The position numbers and the translations under genes were made by a program. This document shows positions 44,417 to 57,385 of a stretch of 64,000 nt of DNA, piece after piece. This DNA comes from Hsuehochloa calcarea. Taxonomy: Eukaryota > Streptophyta > Magnoliopsida > Poales > Poaceae. The notes beneath the pieces are model-generated. The model was not told the origin of the DNA, did no database searches, and was given only the letters and a program-made list of their open reading frames with translations. The DNA is taken from contig CM070605.1 of NCBI GenBank assembly GCA_036346395.1, positions 4,154,001 to 4,218,000 of the forward strand. Reading direction: 5' to 3'. Numbering within the stretch: the first letter of the stretch is position 1; each line of letters begins with the position of its first letter.

Positions 44417-46223
44417 TAGTATTTTCATGTGATGCACATGTGATACTCTATCCCATGCATGGCATCGTCAATTCCCACCTAAAAGGAACAACAAAGCAAG
44501 AGTGAGTCCACGACTCGGCAAGTACATAATAAAGTAATAAATAAGTGGTTTATCAACCATAATCATTAATATCATCATCGGCCATGTGTTCAAGGTATAT
44601 CATCTTCTTTCTATTAATGGAATGTATCTCTATTCTACATGCTCATTTCCTAGTCTCATCGCTCATACCGGTATAGCATGAGTGAACACCCGCAATAGTA
44701 TTCACCCTTTCTCAAGTGAGTCCAACAAGGAACCGGGGTCTCTCCACTCTTGTGGAGTTTCTACCACCAAGGTAGATATCATATGATCACCAGAAGTTAT
44801 CTCCATTATGCAATGATTGTGCACATTATACAAGAATGCAATTTGATCCATTATCGTCATTACCATGTCATCATCATGGTAATACCATCATCGTATCATT
44901 AACATTATAATAATCATCCGCATGGCATGTAAACAAACATAATAAAAGCATAAATAAATATCATGGTAATATAATATTAAAGTCAACAAAGAAACAAACC
45001 GATGTCTCTTCGCTCTACCATGCACTTATCTTTTAGCCACAAAAGTCGGATGATGCAAAGGTGGCACCAACTCGTTAACGCTCCCTACACAATATCAATA
45101 ATCAAGCTAAAAACATGCATCAACAATACACAATCATCAAGCAATTCGATATCGCTCCTACGCAAACCCGACACAAATAACCCTTCTTCATTTGGACAAC
45201 CTACCCTCGACCCCGGTCATCAAACGTCCAAAACTTTTAATTATGGAATACAAATATATAAAACCCTATATTCTCTGGAATATACACAAATTTTACTACA
45301 AATTCCTAATATTCAAATTCTTTGATTATGTCATCTAGTTCCTGCTTTCAACCCCGAATTAATCTAGAACTTCCCGTAACAAAAGACTTCACAATTTCAT
45401 AATTATTTTGCTAACACATGAAAAATAGAAAACATACACTTTTGGAAACTAGAGAATTATCTAACTAAATATAGGTATGCTCACAATTTAATTCTAAAAT
45501 ATATTGCACATAAATAAGCAATCTACATGACAGTTGTTAAGGACGATGAAAATCTGGATAGCAGTACTCTAGAGGTCATAACTTTTCAACCGTTGATCCA
45601 AATATAATGATCTTGGACTATCTTGGAAGATTAGGAAATTATCTACAACTTTCCTAACATGGAAAAGTCATGAATCAATGCGAGATACCCTAACACTCCC
45701 GCAATGTTCTCGCAAAGACAACTAATCGAACTAGGGCAACCCAAAACATCAAATTCCCGCGACCAAACTACTCTAAATCCCAAATAAACATCAATCTAAG
45801 ATCAAATCAAGGTCGACCAGATCATTAACCATGAAATGAGATGAAGATCAGAGATAGATCTCAAAGCCCTAGGTTTCCCTTCTTTTCTTCCCTTCCCTAT
45901 TCTTTCCTTTATCCTTCTTCCTAGTTGGCCTCTTGCTTATCCTCCTGGATTCCCTTTAAAGTCAAAACATAATAGTAGCAGCAGGCGACATTGGCAGGAT
46001 AGGTGGCCGGGTAGGTAGGGGTGGCATCCAAGGGGACAAGGGTGTGTAAGGTGGCTGGGGCGGCTAGGGTTTTGGGGCACCCCCCCTCTTCTTATTTGGG
46101 TTGTCGACCCTCTTGCCGAGTCCAACTCGGACTCGATTGGGGCCCAAACCAGCCCAAACTCCTCCCCTAAACTCTTTAAATTATAGATTTCTTTCCTAAT
46201 ACCAAATTGTTATATTCTATTTC
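44417..46223 (-). repeat. Partial LTR, copy 3
   Basis: Counterpart of 12656-14485, with the GAGTC hairpin at 44504-44516 and the hairpin cluster from 44665. One stem has lost a pair (GTATTCAC instead of GTGTTCAC). Confidence 0.5.
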
Positions 46224-46251
46224 TATAACATCCCAAAAATTTCTAGATTTG

Positions 46252-46425
46252 GCATATACTGAATATCCAGTTGAAATCCTAGAAGTAATAGAAAAATAGC
46301 CACGAAAGAGTGTATACCTCTTGTGTAAAGTTAGGTGGAGCGACCACACAGCAGGAGAAGCCACGTGGGAGCGTGAAGACTTGTTAAAAACCGAGTATCC
46401 CCAGTTATTTTGTAACCCTGTGTGA
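46252..46425 (+). pseudogene. Gypsy pol C-terminus, copy 3
   Basis: Counterpart of 14514-14687 with the same internal stop and EATWERED motif; the polypurine tract follows just before 46464. Confidence 0.85.
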
Positions 46426-46463
46426 AACTCGAGGTCGAGATTCTTTTTAAGGGGGGTAGGGTT

Positions 46464-47370
46464 TGTAACATCTCAAAAATTCCTAAATGCAAAAATATAA
46501 GATTTTTAAAACTTTTGGGTGATATCTATTGCCATCCTTTTTGCCAGCATTCTTGAGAATTATTTGAGCTGCATTTTCTCTTTTGCTCACACAAGAAAAC
46601 CCCAACACACAAACCCTAGAATAAGAATAATGTTCAAGAGCCGACTAGAATTGTTTAACAAATATCAGATTATGAACTGTCATCACATGAGAATTTCCTA
46701 AAGTAAAGTCTCTTTTCATTATCTCAAGCTTCTTCCTGATCTTTTCTTTTCCTTTTACTATTCATCTGGTCAACCAGCTTGAATCACCTTAAGCCACCTA
46801 TGTTGCCATCGAACCACCACGGTTCGGCCTCAGTAGTTTCCTTCTCTCCTCGAATGCTTCTCCATGCCACCTTCTACTTCCTCCTGTTTCCTATTCCTCC
46901 AACTAGTGGCTTGCCGATCCGGTGCAACCAGGACAACTCCTTCGGTTGTCAACACCTACCGAGCTCAGACGCTACGATGGACAACGTAGGAGCATGCTGG
47001 CGACTACTGTCGCTCAGCCATTACTTACCATCGCTCAACCTGTCACAACGTCAGCACTATACTGCCGGCCCTGTCAAAGTCATCAACCACTCCTCTGTAC
47101 GGAGCCACGTCGAATGCATCGCAGGCTCTCAGGTGATCTCTGCCCAAGCATCTATAATAGCCTGTTGCCTCTTACGATTCGCCTCGTCACCCCCAAAATC
47201 TCTATCGGCCTCTCTTTTCGTTAGTCGAGCTTGAGCTCTAGGTAAGGCTTGAGCGCTCACTTCGGCCAAGCGCCACCACAACGCCACCATCACCGTTGAC
47301 ACCTATCAGTGAATCTCTTCCCACATTATATAAGTTAGCTCATGTTCCAAGAGACGTTCCCCTCAATTGG
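46464..47370 (+). repeat. Gypsy 3' LTR, truncated, copy 3
   Basis: Begins TGTAACATCTC after the polypurine tract and is cut by the next LTR, as in copy 1. Confidence 0.7.
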
Positions 47371-50346
47371 TGTAACATTCTAATTTTCTGAGATTTAAAA
47401 ACCTTTTGATTAGTTAGTAGTTGAAAAATTCACCCTTGAGTTTTATTTGAATTTTAATTAAAGCTTATATTATGGACTTTCAATATCATAACAATTTAAT
47501 ATCATTAATTGCAACATCAACAATTGTCAAAACTATTTTATTTGGGTTCTATGTGCTCGGAAAATTACACCCAATACAGAAATTAGAATGCATGCAAAAG
47601 TAAACAAAGGGATGCTGTTAAGGGTTATTTGCATAAATCAGCATTTTCAAGTTTAAATAATTATACTGTGTTTCAAGGCACATTTTTAATCTTTAACTTA
47701 AAATCAGATTTTAAATTGATAATTTTATAGTGGATAACCCCCATATGAAACATGGTGTTGGATATCCTCCTATCACACGGCTAACCGCCCAATTTTACTA
47801 CAAGGATTAACCATCCTAAAAATCATGTACAAAATCATTTTTAAAACAGAAAACAAAGTCTAACTTAGAGTGGTTTTGCTCAGCATGTCCATGACCGTGG
47901 ACACGGCTGTTTGAATAGTTTTTACACTCTGCAGAGGGGGTACAACTTTACCCACATGAGATAATTTCTCCGTTATGTCGGCCAATGCACGCTTCCTTAG
48001 GCGTGTGACTAGGCAATTATCACAAGGCGTTTCTAATGTTCTACCTCACTACTAATGTGCCCACTAAGGTTTCACTTCCATTGGGCTAACCACCTGCCGG
48101 AAGCCCCCTCTTGCGCCAAGTGGGGATAACGTTTAACAAACACCCACACAACAAATATGGCACATACATTAGTGAGGTATGATAAGTTAATAAGCCTAGT
48201 TCTGCCCATACAGAACATGTGGTAGTACGGTGGAGCTTTGCAAGATGCGGCTCAAAGGTCGGTCCTTAACTGACTTAGGCGACTTCCAATAAACCCTGGG
48301 CTTCAATCCTAACCAGATTGAACCCATGCAATAACCTGCACCCACCAACTGTCCAACTCGCCCAAGTCTAAATCTATTTTTTTTCATTTTTATTTTTCAA
48401 AGGTATTTGCAAAAGTCCACCATGACAAAACAATGTCATCGGCTTTTAATCAAAATTTGCTGTTTTGGCTAAATTCTTCCAAAATCAAATATTTGTGATC
48501 TAAGCAATGCTTAAGTACAATTGTATTTTCAAATCATATTTGACAAAGGTGACAAGGGAATGATGAATCAACATTCAAATTTGGCTATACAAGGGAATTG
48601 GATTAACTAGACATTTAAAAACAGGAATTAAAATAACTATATAAAATTATGCATGCAATAATAATTTAAAACAGAATTAAATAATTTGAAATACTGGGAT
48701 CAAAATGATCAATGGTGTAACTTGCCATGCTCAAACTCTTGGTATTCTACCTCTTCAACAGGGTCGAGCTCTCCGGAGTCGTCAAAGTCTATACGCGTAA
48801 AATAAGCCAAATTCAAATGACATACAAATAATTTCAAAAGAATATTCAAATTAACTCCAAATGAACTAATTTTGGTTTAGTTAGCTAGATCTTAATTTTA
48901 TACAAATTTAGAAATTTTATTCACCTAAATCGGAGTTCATATGAAGAAATACGAGCTCCTGAAAGTTTTAAATCTAAATTAAATCCTAATTATCAAAAAT
49001 TCCGAATTTTCCAATTTATTTTCTAAAGGAAATTTGATTTATTGCGTCAATACGGACATGAGCCGACATGTGGGCCTCTGATCATGGACTGGTTTACGGA
49101 AGGCACGAGTTCACGGTGGACGCGGTCCTGCCAAAGGCATGTGGGGAAAATGTTGGCGCGGCGTGCCCACCTGGCGCCACACATGCAGATGTGCTGATGT
49201 GGCACCGAGATAGAGCTGACACGGCCGATCCTCGTCGGCCTGAGGCCGGTGATGCTCCGGTGATGGCGTCGGCGGCGCTGCGCTGCTCGGTGAGGTGTGT
49301 GGAGATGCACAAAAGAGAGAGGGCGAGATGCTGAACCTAGTGCACTACCTTGTGGCGAGAGGATATGATGAATGGTCGCCAAGAACCGAGAGGAGCGGCG
49401 GTGAGGCTCGGTCGACGGTGGCAACGCAGCTCCGGCGGTCTCTTTGCGAAGAGAAGGCGCGCACGAGGATCGCAGCAACGAGACGATGCTGAGGGTGTGG
49501 TCGAGGTGGTCAGAGGAGACTGGACGACATCGGAATCGGAGAAAAACGAGGCTTCAACCGGCGGCGAGAAAACTCGAAGTGCGGGCGCACGAGAGCGATT
49601 GGGGTGAGGAGAGTTGGGGCGCTCGAGTGAGTGGAGAGATGCTCCTAGTGCTCCCTTTTATAGGGCGAGGGGAGGTCGGAAGGCGGAGATTGTGCGCGGA
49701 GGTCACGGCGGCGGCGGCGAACGGTCGGCATGAATGCACACGATCAAAGGATGAAACGGCCGGGATGAGTGCGGAGGTTATTACTGAATTTCATGCGCAT
49801 GATTGCGAGAAGAATCCGGGAAAGAAACGGAGAATTGATGAAGCTCTAATGCGCGGTAATGGTGGTCGGGCGTGGGAGCTGGAGGAAGAAGGGGTCGGAG
49901 AAGATCACACTGCAGAAGGGCCCACTTGTCAACGGAAGGAACTGGTCGAGCGGAGTGATGGTCGTTCTATTTTGATCGGACGGCTCGCAGCGACGACACG
50001 TCGGAGGATCTGGTCGGGTCTCGAGAACAGTGCTGGGCCAGAATGAATTCGGCCCAGCTACTGTGCGGGAATTTTTAATTCCTTTCTAATTTAAATAATT
50101 CCAGAAATTCAAAAAGGATTTAGAAAATAGCAAATAAACTCCAAAAATTATAAGAAAATTCACAGAAATTCTCTAGGGCATTCTTGATTTAAGTAAAATA
50201 ATTCCAACTTATAATTGGTTATAAAGTTCTCAAATAAATTATTTTATCTTTAAAACAATTAAGGAAAAGTTTTTAAATTTTTAGAAATTCCACAAAATTA
50301 ATTAAAGTTTTATTTTCAACTGAAATTTGAAATTTGGCCTGTTATA
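47371..50346 (-). repeat. Gypsy-type LTR, minus orientation, copy 3
   Basis: Ends TGTAACATTC and ggcctgttata. It contains the stem-loop at 47960-48021 and a GC-rich block (49050-50046) whose frames differ from copy 1 through indels, which argues against coding. Confidence 0.65.
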
Positions 50347-51300
50347 GTGACCGTGGGCACGGCTGTTCGAATAGTTACCGTCTGCAGAGGTTGTACATCT
50401 TTACCCACAAGAGATAATCATCTTGATAAGACAAACCGTTCCCTTAACCATGTGAATCAAGGGAGATTATCATAAGGCCTTTACAAGCCATCCCTCGGTA
50501 TTTGCTACACCCGCTAAGGTTTCACCTGAGTAGGGTTTCAGTTACTGGGACCCGACAACCACTTACCCAGGCCCCCTCTTGCGCCATACGACTTAAGCCT
50601 AGGGTCCCGTAAGCCGCATACCCCAACCCGTAGCCTCGTGGGCTCACGGCGAGGGGGAGTCCTCCAATGGTGCAGCGTGTACCGGTGGACACCAATTAGT
50701 TGGCCAGGTCGACACCATTATAGACTTGTGGTTGTATAATTTTACAATAGGAGGCTCACCTATTACCAACACTGGGTAAGAATACCCAGGGAAAATCCAA
50801 ATCAAGGGCTAGATGAGCCCTGCACATTTTTCGAACCCATCCACAAATTTTTTTGAAATGGAACTATATCTTGTAAGTTCCTATGCCCGCCCGTGACCGT
50901 GGGCACGGCTGTTCGAACGGTTTTATTCTCTACAGAGATTGTACATATTTACCCACAAGAGATAATCATCTTGATAAGAACACACGTTTCCTTAGATATG
51001 TGAATCAAGGGGAGATTATCACAAGGCATCTCTCGGTATTTGTTACACCCGCTAAGGTTTCACCTGAGTAGGATTTCGGTTACTAGGACCCGACAACCAC
51101 TTACCTAGACCCCCTCTTGCGCCATACGACTTACGCCTAGGGTCCCGTAAGTCGCATACCCCAACCCGTAGCCTCGTGGGCTCACAGCGAAGGGGAGTCC
51201 TCCAATGGTGCAGCGGGTACCAGTGGACACCAATTAGTTAGCCAGGTTGACACCATTATAGACTTGTGGTTGTACTATTTTACAATAGGAGGTCATCACA
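50347..51300. repeat. Tandem LTR box duplication, copy 3
   Basis: Two boxes with stem-loops at 50413-50471 and 50961-51020, parallel to 18574-19520. In the first box the apical loop is altered (ttcccttaacc). Confidence 0.75.
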
Positions 51301-54187
51301 GGATTAAGTCCTTAGTATCATCTAGGTGGTTCGTACCACATACCCACCAAAAATGTCATAGGCTACATTAGTACCCAACCATATTCCTCCGACACCATCC
51401 GCCTGGATGGGTATTAGCAAGTTTTTAGGGTTTTGAGAAGTATAAAACAAATTATCATAACCAATTTAGTCATTCTCCCCAATGACTGCCCAAAATAATT
51501 GTTATGATTAAAGAATGATGATTTGGGGTAGTAATACCCGGGTACTTAAACAAGTCTAGCATGGCGTTTCAGTACGACCTATAACTAGTATGTTACCATA
51601 TATTTACTAGGGTGATAAGGATTTTGGAAGTTCAATTATCAAGGACATGGTGTAATAATTATTTAATCATCAAATAGGCATTTAACTACCTTAGGGTATT
51701 TGACATACAGTTGCATAGGAAATTAAAGCATGCAATTTGATATTTTTAAAAAATATAATTTGCATAGAATGTAGGATCAACATGGTCAAAGTATTGATTC
51801 ACCTGGGCTATTTTACCGTGACCTTGATCTTACTCAAAGCCTGCTTGAACAGGGGTTCGAAATCTTGGTCGGCGTCTTGGCTTGGATCTTGATTCTGCTC
51901 GAGTCGTTGATTCTTCTAGACTTCGATTTCTAATTACGCGACACCAATTGAAAAACCAAATAAATCCAAAGAACTCAAAAGACCAACTGAAACAAAAATA
52001 AGGTTGCACAGGATGAGCTTGAGAGAAGGGACAGGAATGTTTGACAGGGTCAAACGACCTATTGCGCGAAAGGATGAATGGCAGAGAAATTCTGCTGGGA
52101 GGGAGGATACAAAGGAGGGTAAGGTCGAAGGGCTTTTGTAGGGATACTATACTGCGGACTTGGAAGATAGCAAGACTATACTTCTACAGGTGAAAAACAG
52201 CTTAACTACAAGCTCTACACCAAATCTAGATACAAGAGTAACACCCAATCTCTAATGACAGATCAACACCAATCTTACTTGTCGGATAATACACAACGAT
52301 TCAATTACTGACTACAAGGGTCACTGTCAATACACCGATTCAAATACCAGCTACTCAACCCACTAATACAACCTACTGCATCAAAACAATCAATTCACTG
52401 CCAATCCAACCACTGAGGTTTCGCTTTACATAATCAAAACACAAAGATTCAATTGACGGATTAAACAAAAATTTCATTTGCCAAGACACTCCATTCACTG
52501 CCACTATCCTGCTGATCTAATGCACAAAATTGCAATTGCCATATTACGATTCTCTAATGCCATAATACTAACATCGATTCTAATTGCTAGCTATAAAGAT
52601 TAATATTGCCACTGCTACAAAAGATCATAGATATCCCTAACAATTAGGATCACAATAATCAATTCAAATTACTATTAGCAAAACATCCTACTACCCTATT
52701 GCATAAATTCTCAATTGCTGGATAGATTGAAACCTCTATGCTACTGCTATTGATCTAGGGAAGCAACTACGATCAAACATTGACAATTGAAACAGATGAA
52801 TAACAATTGATTGCAAGTTCTACAACACAGAAACTCAATTGATAGATCAAGGCGATTTTTCCATTGCCAGTCATACAAACTATTGACCTAAAGAACCAAT
52901 TCACAATTGCCAAGCTATACACCGAGATTCAAATGTCAGCATTCCCTACAGAATTCACTACCAAACTGATGATTAATAATCACAGACAACAATCACAACA
53001 ATTCACTGCCATCAAATGATCAAAGAGCTAATGAGAAATCAACACAGACATCAATCAATACTGCCAACAATACTGATATGGGAAGCAACAATCAACACAA
53101 ACATATCAATGCTTAACAATGAATGGAAACACTGGCAGCAAATAAGGGCAATGCACCAAATGTTGTCCAGATTCTCTGCTGAGAGGGGGCTCGGCCAGAC
53201 ACACACACATAGAGTAGCAGGGCATCAGCACAGAGGCAGGGAAGAAAAAGGGGCTCTCGGGCGACGGTTGCCGGTGGCGATTACCAGCCAGGGAGATGGC
53301 GTGGATGCCCAAAATGGGGTGTTGGGCAGGAGAGGGAGCTGAGGGAGGGGTGGTGCGGCCGGGCAAAGACGAAAGCAGGAGCGGCGACGGCCGGGGCTGA
53401 CGGGCTTGGCGGCCATTCGGCGACGACGACAACTGGAGGGAAAACAGAGGCGTGCACTGGTACCAGGGCGAGGAGGGGAACCTTACCGAATGGTTGGTGG
53501 AGGCGGGGGAGCGGTGGAGCACGCCGGTATAAAAAGATCGTGGGATCTAGGAACCCTAACTCACGTTTCTATTTCTCCCGTGTGCCGCCACCCCCATCAG
53601 ATTTGTTTCTTTTACCTAGCGCTTAGGCCATCGCCGATTGCCATCGCGCCGCTGCGAGCACGGCCGCTTCTTGCCGCTATCGCGTGGCGTCTGCGTCGAA
53701 CGCCGCTGCCGCGTGGCGCCAGAGCCGCTGCCGCGTCTGCTATCGCCATCTGCAGTGTACGCGAGGAAGCCTCCGGTTGCTTTTAGACACGTACGCGGAA
53801 AGAAATCAGCTGTGTGCCGTGCGCAGCGTCGCCTGCCGTACATGGGCGCCTCACTGGTTGGTGTCGCTCGGCCGGCCGCTTGTGCAGGTGCGTGTGATTT
53901 TGGGCTTCTTTTTACCAGGTTCCTTGCAGTGCTACGACTAATAACGGGGCTACAACTTGTGTGTACTTCCTTACTAGCTAATCAATGGGAGGTGCCGCTC
54001 TTGTGCATGCACGTCATTAGTGGTACGTACTAGCTAAGTGCTTTAGGCTGAATTAGTGTTGTGATTAGAGAGAAGTGCATATTGTACTATGGACAGAGAG
54101 ATGAATTAGATAATGCTAAGTAGTAGTTAACTAGTTGGCCGTAGCATTACAAGCATGCATGCATGTTTAAATAGTAACAATGAGACA
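51301..54187. repeat. LTR-derived sequence, copy 3
   Basis: Counterpart of 19521-22496, including the quasi-periodic cactgcc region (about 52260-53010) and a TATA box at 53528. No gene is seen; the frames at 53106-53941 are not shared with copy 1. Confidence 0.45.
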
Positions 54188-54650
54188 AGAGGCACTATTT
54201 GTCGTCGGAAAACGGGATGTCACAAGAGGCTGCGCTAGAGGGTCGCCCGCACTGGAGGGAGGAGGAGCAACAGAGTACCGGAACTAGAGTGAGCCTGAGC
54301 TGCAACAGCACTAGATCTGGAGCAGAGCTCAGCGGCGACGGTGCCAAGTGGAGAGCTCAATGGCCGCAGTGCGAGGCATCGGGGTAGAGGAGAGAAGGGC
54401 TTGGAGGCTGTGCCGCGGGCAGAGGAGCTCGGTGGAGGCGGCCCGAGCATGGGAGAGGTCGGCAGCGCGAGCTGAAGAGCGCGGCCACGGCGGCGCTAGG
54501 CATCGGGGTGGAGGAGAAGCCCGGAGCCGACGACAATTGACGCGCCGACTGCGAGCGGCGGCGGAGACTGGCGGTGGATCCAGGAGTTGGGTTGGGGAGA
54601 GAAAAAAGAGAAGAGGAACCCTAACCCTAACCCTAACCTGCTTGATACCA
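54188..54650 (-). pseudogene. Copia-type leader and gag start fragment, copy 4 head
   Basis: Closest in sequence to the heads of copies 2 and 3 (tgtcacaagaggctgcgc, gatctggagcagagctc). Confidence 0.45.
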
Positions 54651-54781
54651 TATTAGGAATGGGCTTCTTATATTGCAAAGGTGCTAATGGGCAAGTATAT
54701 ACAGGTACATAAAAGTAGCAAATATGCGGAAAACACCCTAAACTAGGGAAAAATATCACAGCCTATACATTAAATCTAATA
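54651..54781 (-). repeat. Short copia-type LTR, copy 4
   Basis: TATTAGG start and CTAATA end; both termini carry point changes. Confidence 0.65.
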
Positions 54782-55558
54782 GATACTATCAACGACCTTA
54801 AGCTGTTAATAGGAGTGGAGAAGTGGGGAAAGTGTAGGAAGACAAAAAAATTTGGCAAACTTTTTGTATTAGCTAAACCTAAAGATGAACAGTAGAACAA
54901 AATGGATATACTTGTCTCTTTTTGAAAATACATATGCTTGTCTTCTAATGTATAACTTTGACACGCTGATACATTCTAATTAAGTAACGTCGAAGTTGTG
55001 CTTAGGAAGCACCATAACCGCCTCCCGTAAAAAGAAGATGCAAATTAAGTAACCAGAAGAAACCAACTGATAAATAGTGCATTTTAACAATGGTCGGTTT
55101 GCTCTGGGCGAGCTATTCTAAGTTATCTCCAGTTCATGCCATTCACTAGAGGACAACACACAGCCGGCCTGAAAATTTTGTTACTGTACTGATTATGTGT
55201 AAAAGTAGTAGAATAAGAGTGGTTCTGAATAGCGGGTTGATCATTGATAGTAACCTTTGAGTGTAGTAAATGAGAGCGTCGGGGTAGAGGAGAGGAGGGC
55301 CGGAGGCTATGTCGTGAGCAGAGGAGCTCGGTGGCGGTGGCTCGAGCATGGGAGAGAGGGGCGGCGTTAGCTGAAGAGCGTGGCCACGGTGGCGCTAGGC
55401 GTCAGGGTGGAGGAGAAGCTCGGAGACGACGATAAGGTGACGGCGCCAGCCTGCGAGCGGCGGCGCAGAGACCTGGCGGTGGTGGATCTAGGAGTTGGGT
55501 TGGGGACAGAAAAAAGAAAAGAGTAACCCTAACCCTAATCCTAACCTACTTGATACCA

Positions 55559-55688
55559 TTTTAGGAATGTGCTTCTTATATTGTAAAGGGGCCTGTGGCA
55601 ATGTATACAGATACATAGAAGTAGCAAATATGCAGAAAACACCCTAAACTAGGGAAAAATATCACAACCTATACATATAGATCTAACA
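55559..55688 (-). repeat. Short copia-type LTR, copy 5
   Basis: TTTTAGG start as in copy 1, CTAACA end. The leader/gag-start fragment lies at 55260-55558. Confidence 0.65.
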
Positions 55689-55979
55689 GTACTATCAACG
55701 GCCTTAATTGTTAATAGGAGTGGTGAAGTGGGGAATGTGTAGGAAGACAACAAAAAAAATTGGCAAACTTTTTGTATTCGTTAAACCTAAAGTTGAACAG
55801 TTGAACGAAATGCATATACTTGTCTCTTTTTGAAAATACATATACTTGTCTTCTAATGTATAACTTTGACACGCTGATACATTCTAATTAAGTAACGTCG
55901 AAGTTGTGCTTAGGAAGCACCATAGCCGCCTCCCGTAAAAAGAAGATGCAAAGTAACCAGAAGAAACCAACTGATAAAT

Positions 55980-56088
55980 AGTGCATTTTAACAATGGTCG
56001 GTTTGCTCTGGCCGAGCTATTCTAAGTTATCGAAATAGTGCATTTTAACAATGGTCGGTTTGCTCTGGGCGAGCTATTCTAAGTTATC
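55980..56088. repeat. 57-bp tandem repeat, copy 5
   Basis: Two units as in copies 1 and 3. Confidence 0.9.
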
Positions 56089-56158
56089 TCCAGTTCATGC
56101 CGTTCACTAGAGGACAACACACAGCCGGCCTGAAAAATTTGTTACTGTACTGACCTTG

Positions 56159-56734
56159 TCAAAAAGGAACAAACAAAGCAGACGCTTCGTTTTCGCAACA
56201 CTTGAGCTCCATTTCTGTTGCTTTCTTTCCAGCAATAACTAGATCCCGGAGGATATTTCCAAGCTCACCGGACTTTTTAATGGCTGCACGTTTAACTCCC
56301 AGTGTCAACCTTCCGGTTGTGTGAAAGGTTGTCATCCATTGGATCAGATTAATACAGTTCAATATTGGCAACTGCTCTATAAAAGACGGAACAAGTGATG
56401 AAGTGAAGAAGCATTCAGACGAAGAGAGCCAAGAACAAAGAGCGAGAAGACATGGCATGGTATTGACTTGGCTCATCTCAGCGACAGCGAATTCCACGGT
56501 GCCGGAGGTGAGCCGAGCCAATATCACTTCGTGTCCTCTTTCGTTCTGTAACTGCAAACGGTAAGTTCTTCCTGAGACCTCTTGTTGTTTATGCTGGAAT
56601 TGCTTCCTTGCTTTATACCGACATGATGGTGGACTTCTTAAGAAAGAAAGGAGAAAAAAACAGAAAGAATGATACTTTCTTGAATTATTCTTTTCTGTTT
56701 GCTGGAGCTGTTTTCTTGCTTGGTTCTCTTCCAT
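56159..56734 (-). pseudogene. Host-gene fragment, copy 5 (longest form)
   Basis: A 191-codon open minus frame. It retains the 15 codons RDLVIAGKKATEMEL (56207-56251) that copies 1 and 3 lack, so it is the best template for identifying the source gene. Blocks: LQNERGHEVILARLTSG, CLLALCSWLSSSECFFTSS, INLIQWMTTFHTTGRL, LGVKRAAIKKSGELGNIL, then a C-terminus in ASALFVPF. No transmembrane or catalytic motif that I can name. The first 60 or so codons probably read through intron. Confidence 0.5.
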
Positions 56735-56749
56735 TTTGATTCATGGCAT

Positions 56750-56971
56750 TCACATTTGCTGATTCGATGTATGTTGTATAAAAGGCATAACGGATAATTT
56801 TGATATATTCTTCTGAGGTTTGCAAGAGGTAGAAACGATTATTTGAACAAAATTCACCATGTAACGAGTAATCAGTTGTGTCATACTATATCTCTGTAAT
56901 CTCTTCTTCCCAAATGACCAAGCTAGACTGCCATCCTCAGAAGGCAAGCTCAGTTGTGATGGAACTTGCAT
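56750..56971 (-). pseudogene. Second host-gene fragment, copy 5
   Basis: QVPSQLSLPSEDG and SLAWSFGKKRLQRY, as in copies 2 and 3. It lies directly upstream of the longer fragment on the minus strand. Confidence 0.4.
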
Positions 56972-57385
56972 TCGTAATGTCGCAACTGTTCCACAAAAGC
57001 TGCAATTTGTTTGTAAGTATAACAGAGATGAAGAACCTCAGCATTGACATGTGATGCATGGTGCTGGCAATTTGAATGAACATTTTTTTTGACACGAAAA
57101 TAATCGGATTCCATTACCACAAGATAACGGAATTACATATTGTTCCAAATGTCTGCGGAAACTAAAAAAGAAAAAGGGGGATTCCATTTCTTCCTTCCCT
57201 GGTACTAGCACCAAGCTAACATACCGGAAGGAATGAAGGAAAGGAATAGTAAGCACCAAAAACAACCTATCCGAGCATAAGTCTACACTATGTAATTCCA
57301 ATTATAAAATCCAATTCCAAAATCTAAAGAATCCTTTTCTTTCTCTGAATCGCTGAGACGTGCCAAAGCTTCACAGGATCACCCA

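Larger units (their letters stand above)
36948..54187. repeat. Duplicon copy 3
   Basis: The second near-complete unit. It runs parallel to copy 1 from the head to 54180, then meets the copy 4 head without the 1.4-kb tail. It has the 57-bp repeat pair, the insert of about 210 bp with its 57-bp flanks, and the MITE. It lacks the copy 1 terminal exon, LINE fragment, 77-bp segment and 132-bp segment. Confidence 0.9.
54188..55192. repeat. Duplicon copy 4, short
   Basis: Holds a head, the short LTR (54651-54781) and its flank with one 57-bp unit. It breaks off at ttactgtactga, where copy 5 begins with ttatgtgtaaaagtag. The join shares the bases ga/tga, so it is a microhomology junction. Confidence 0.85.
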
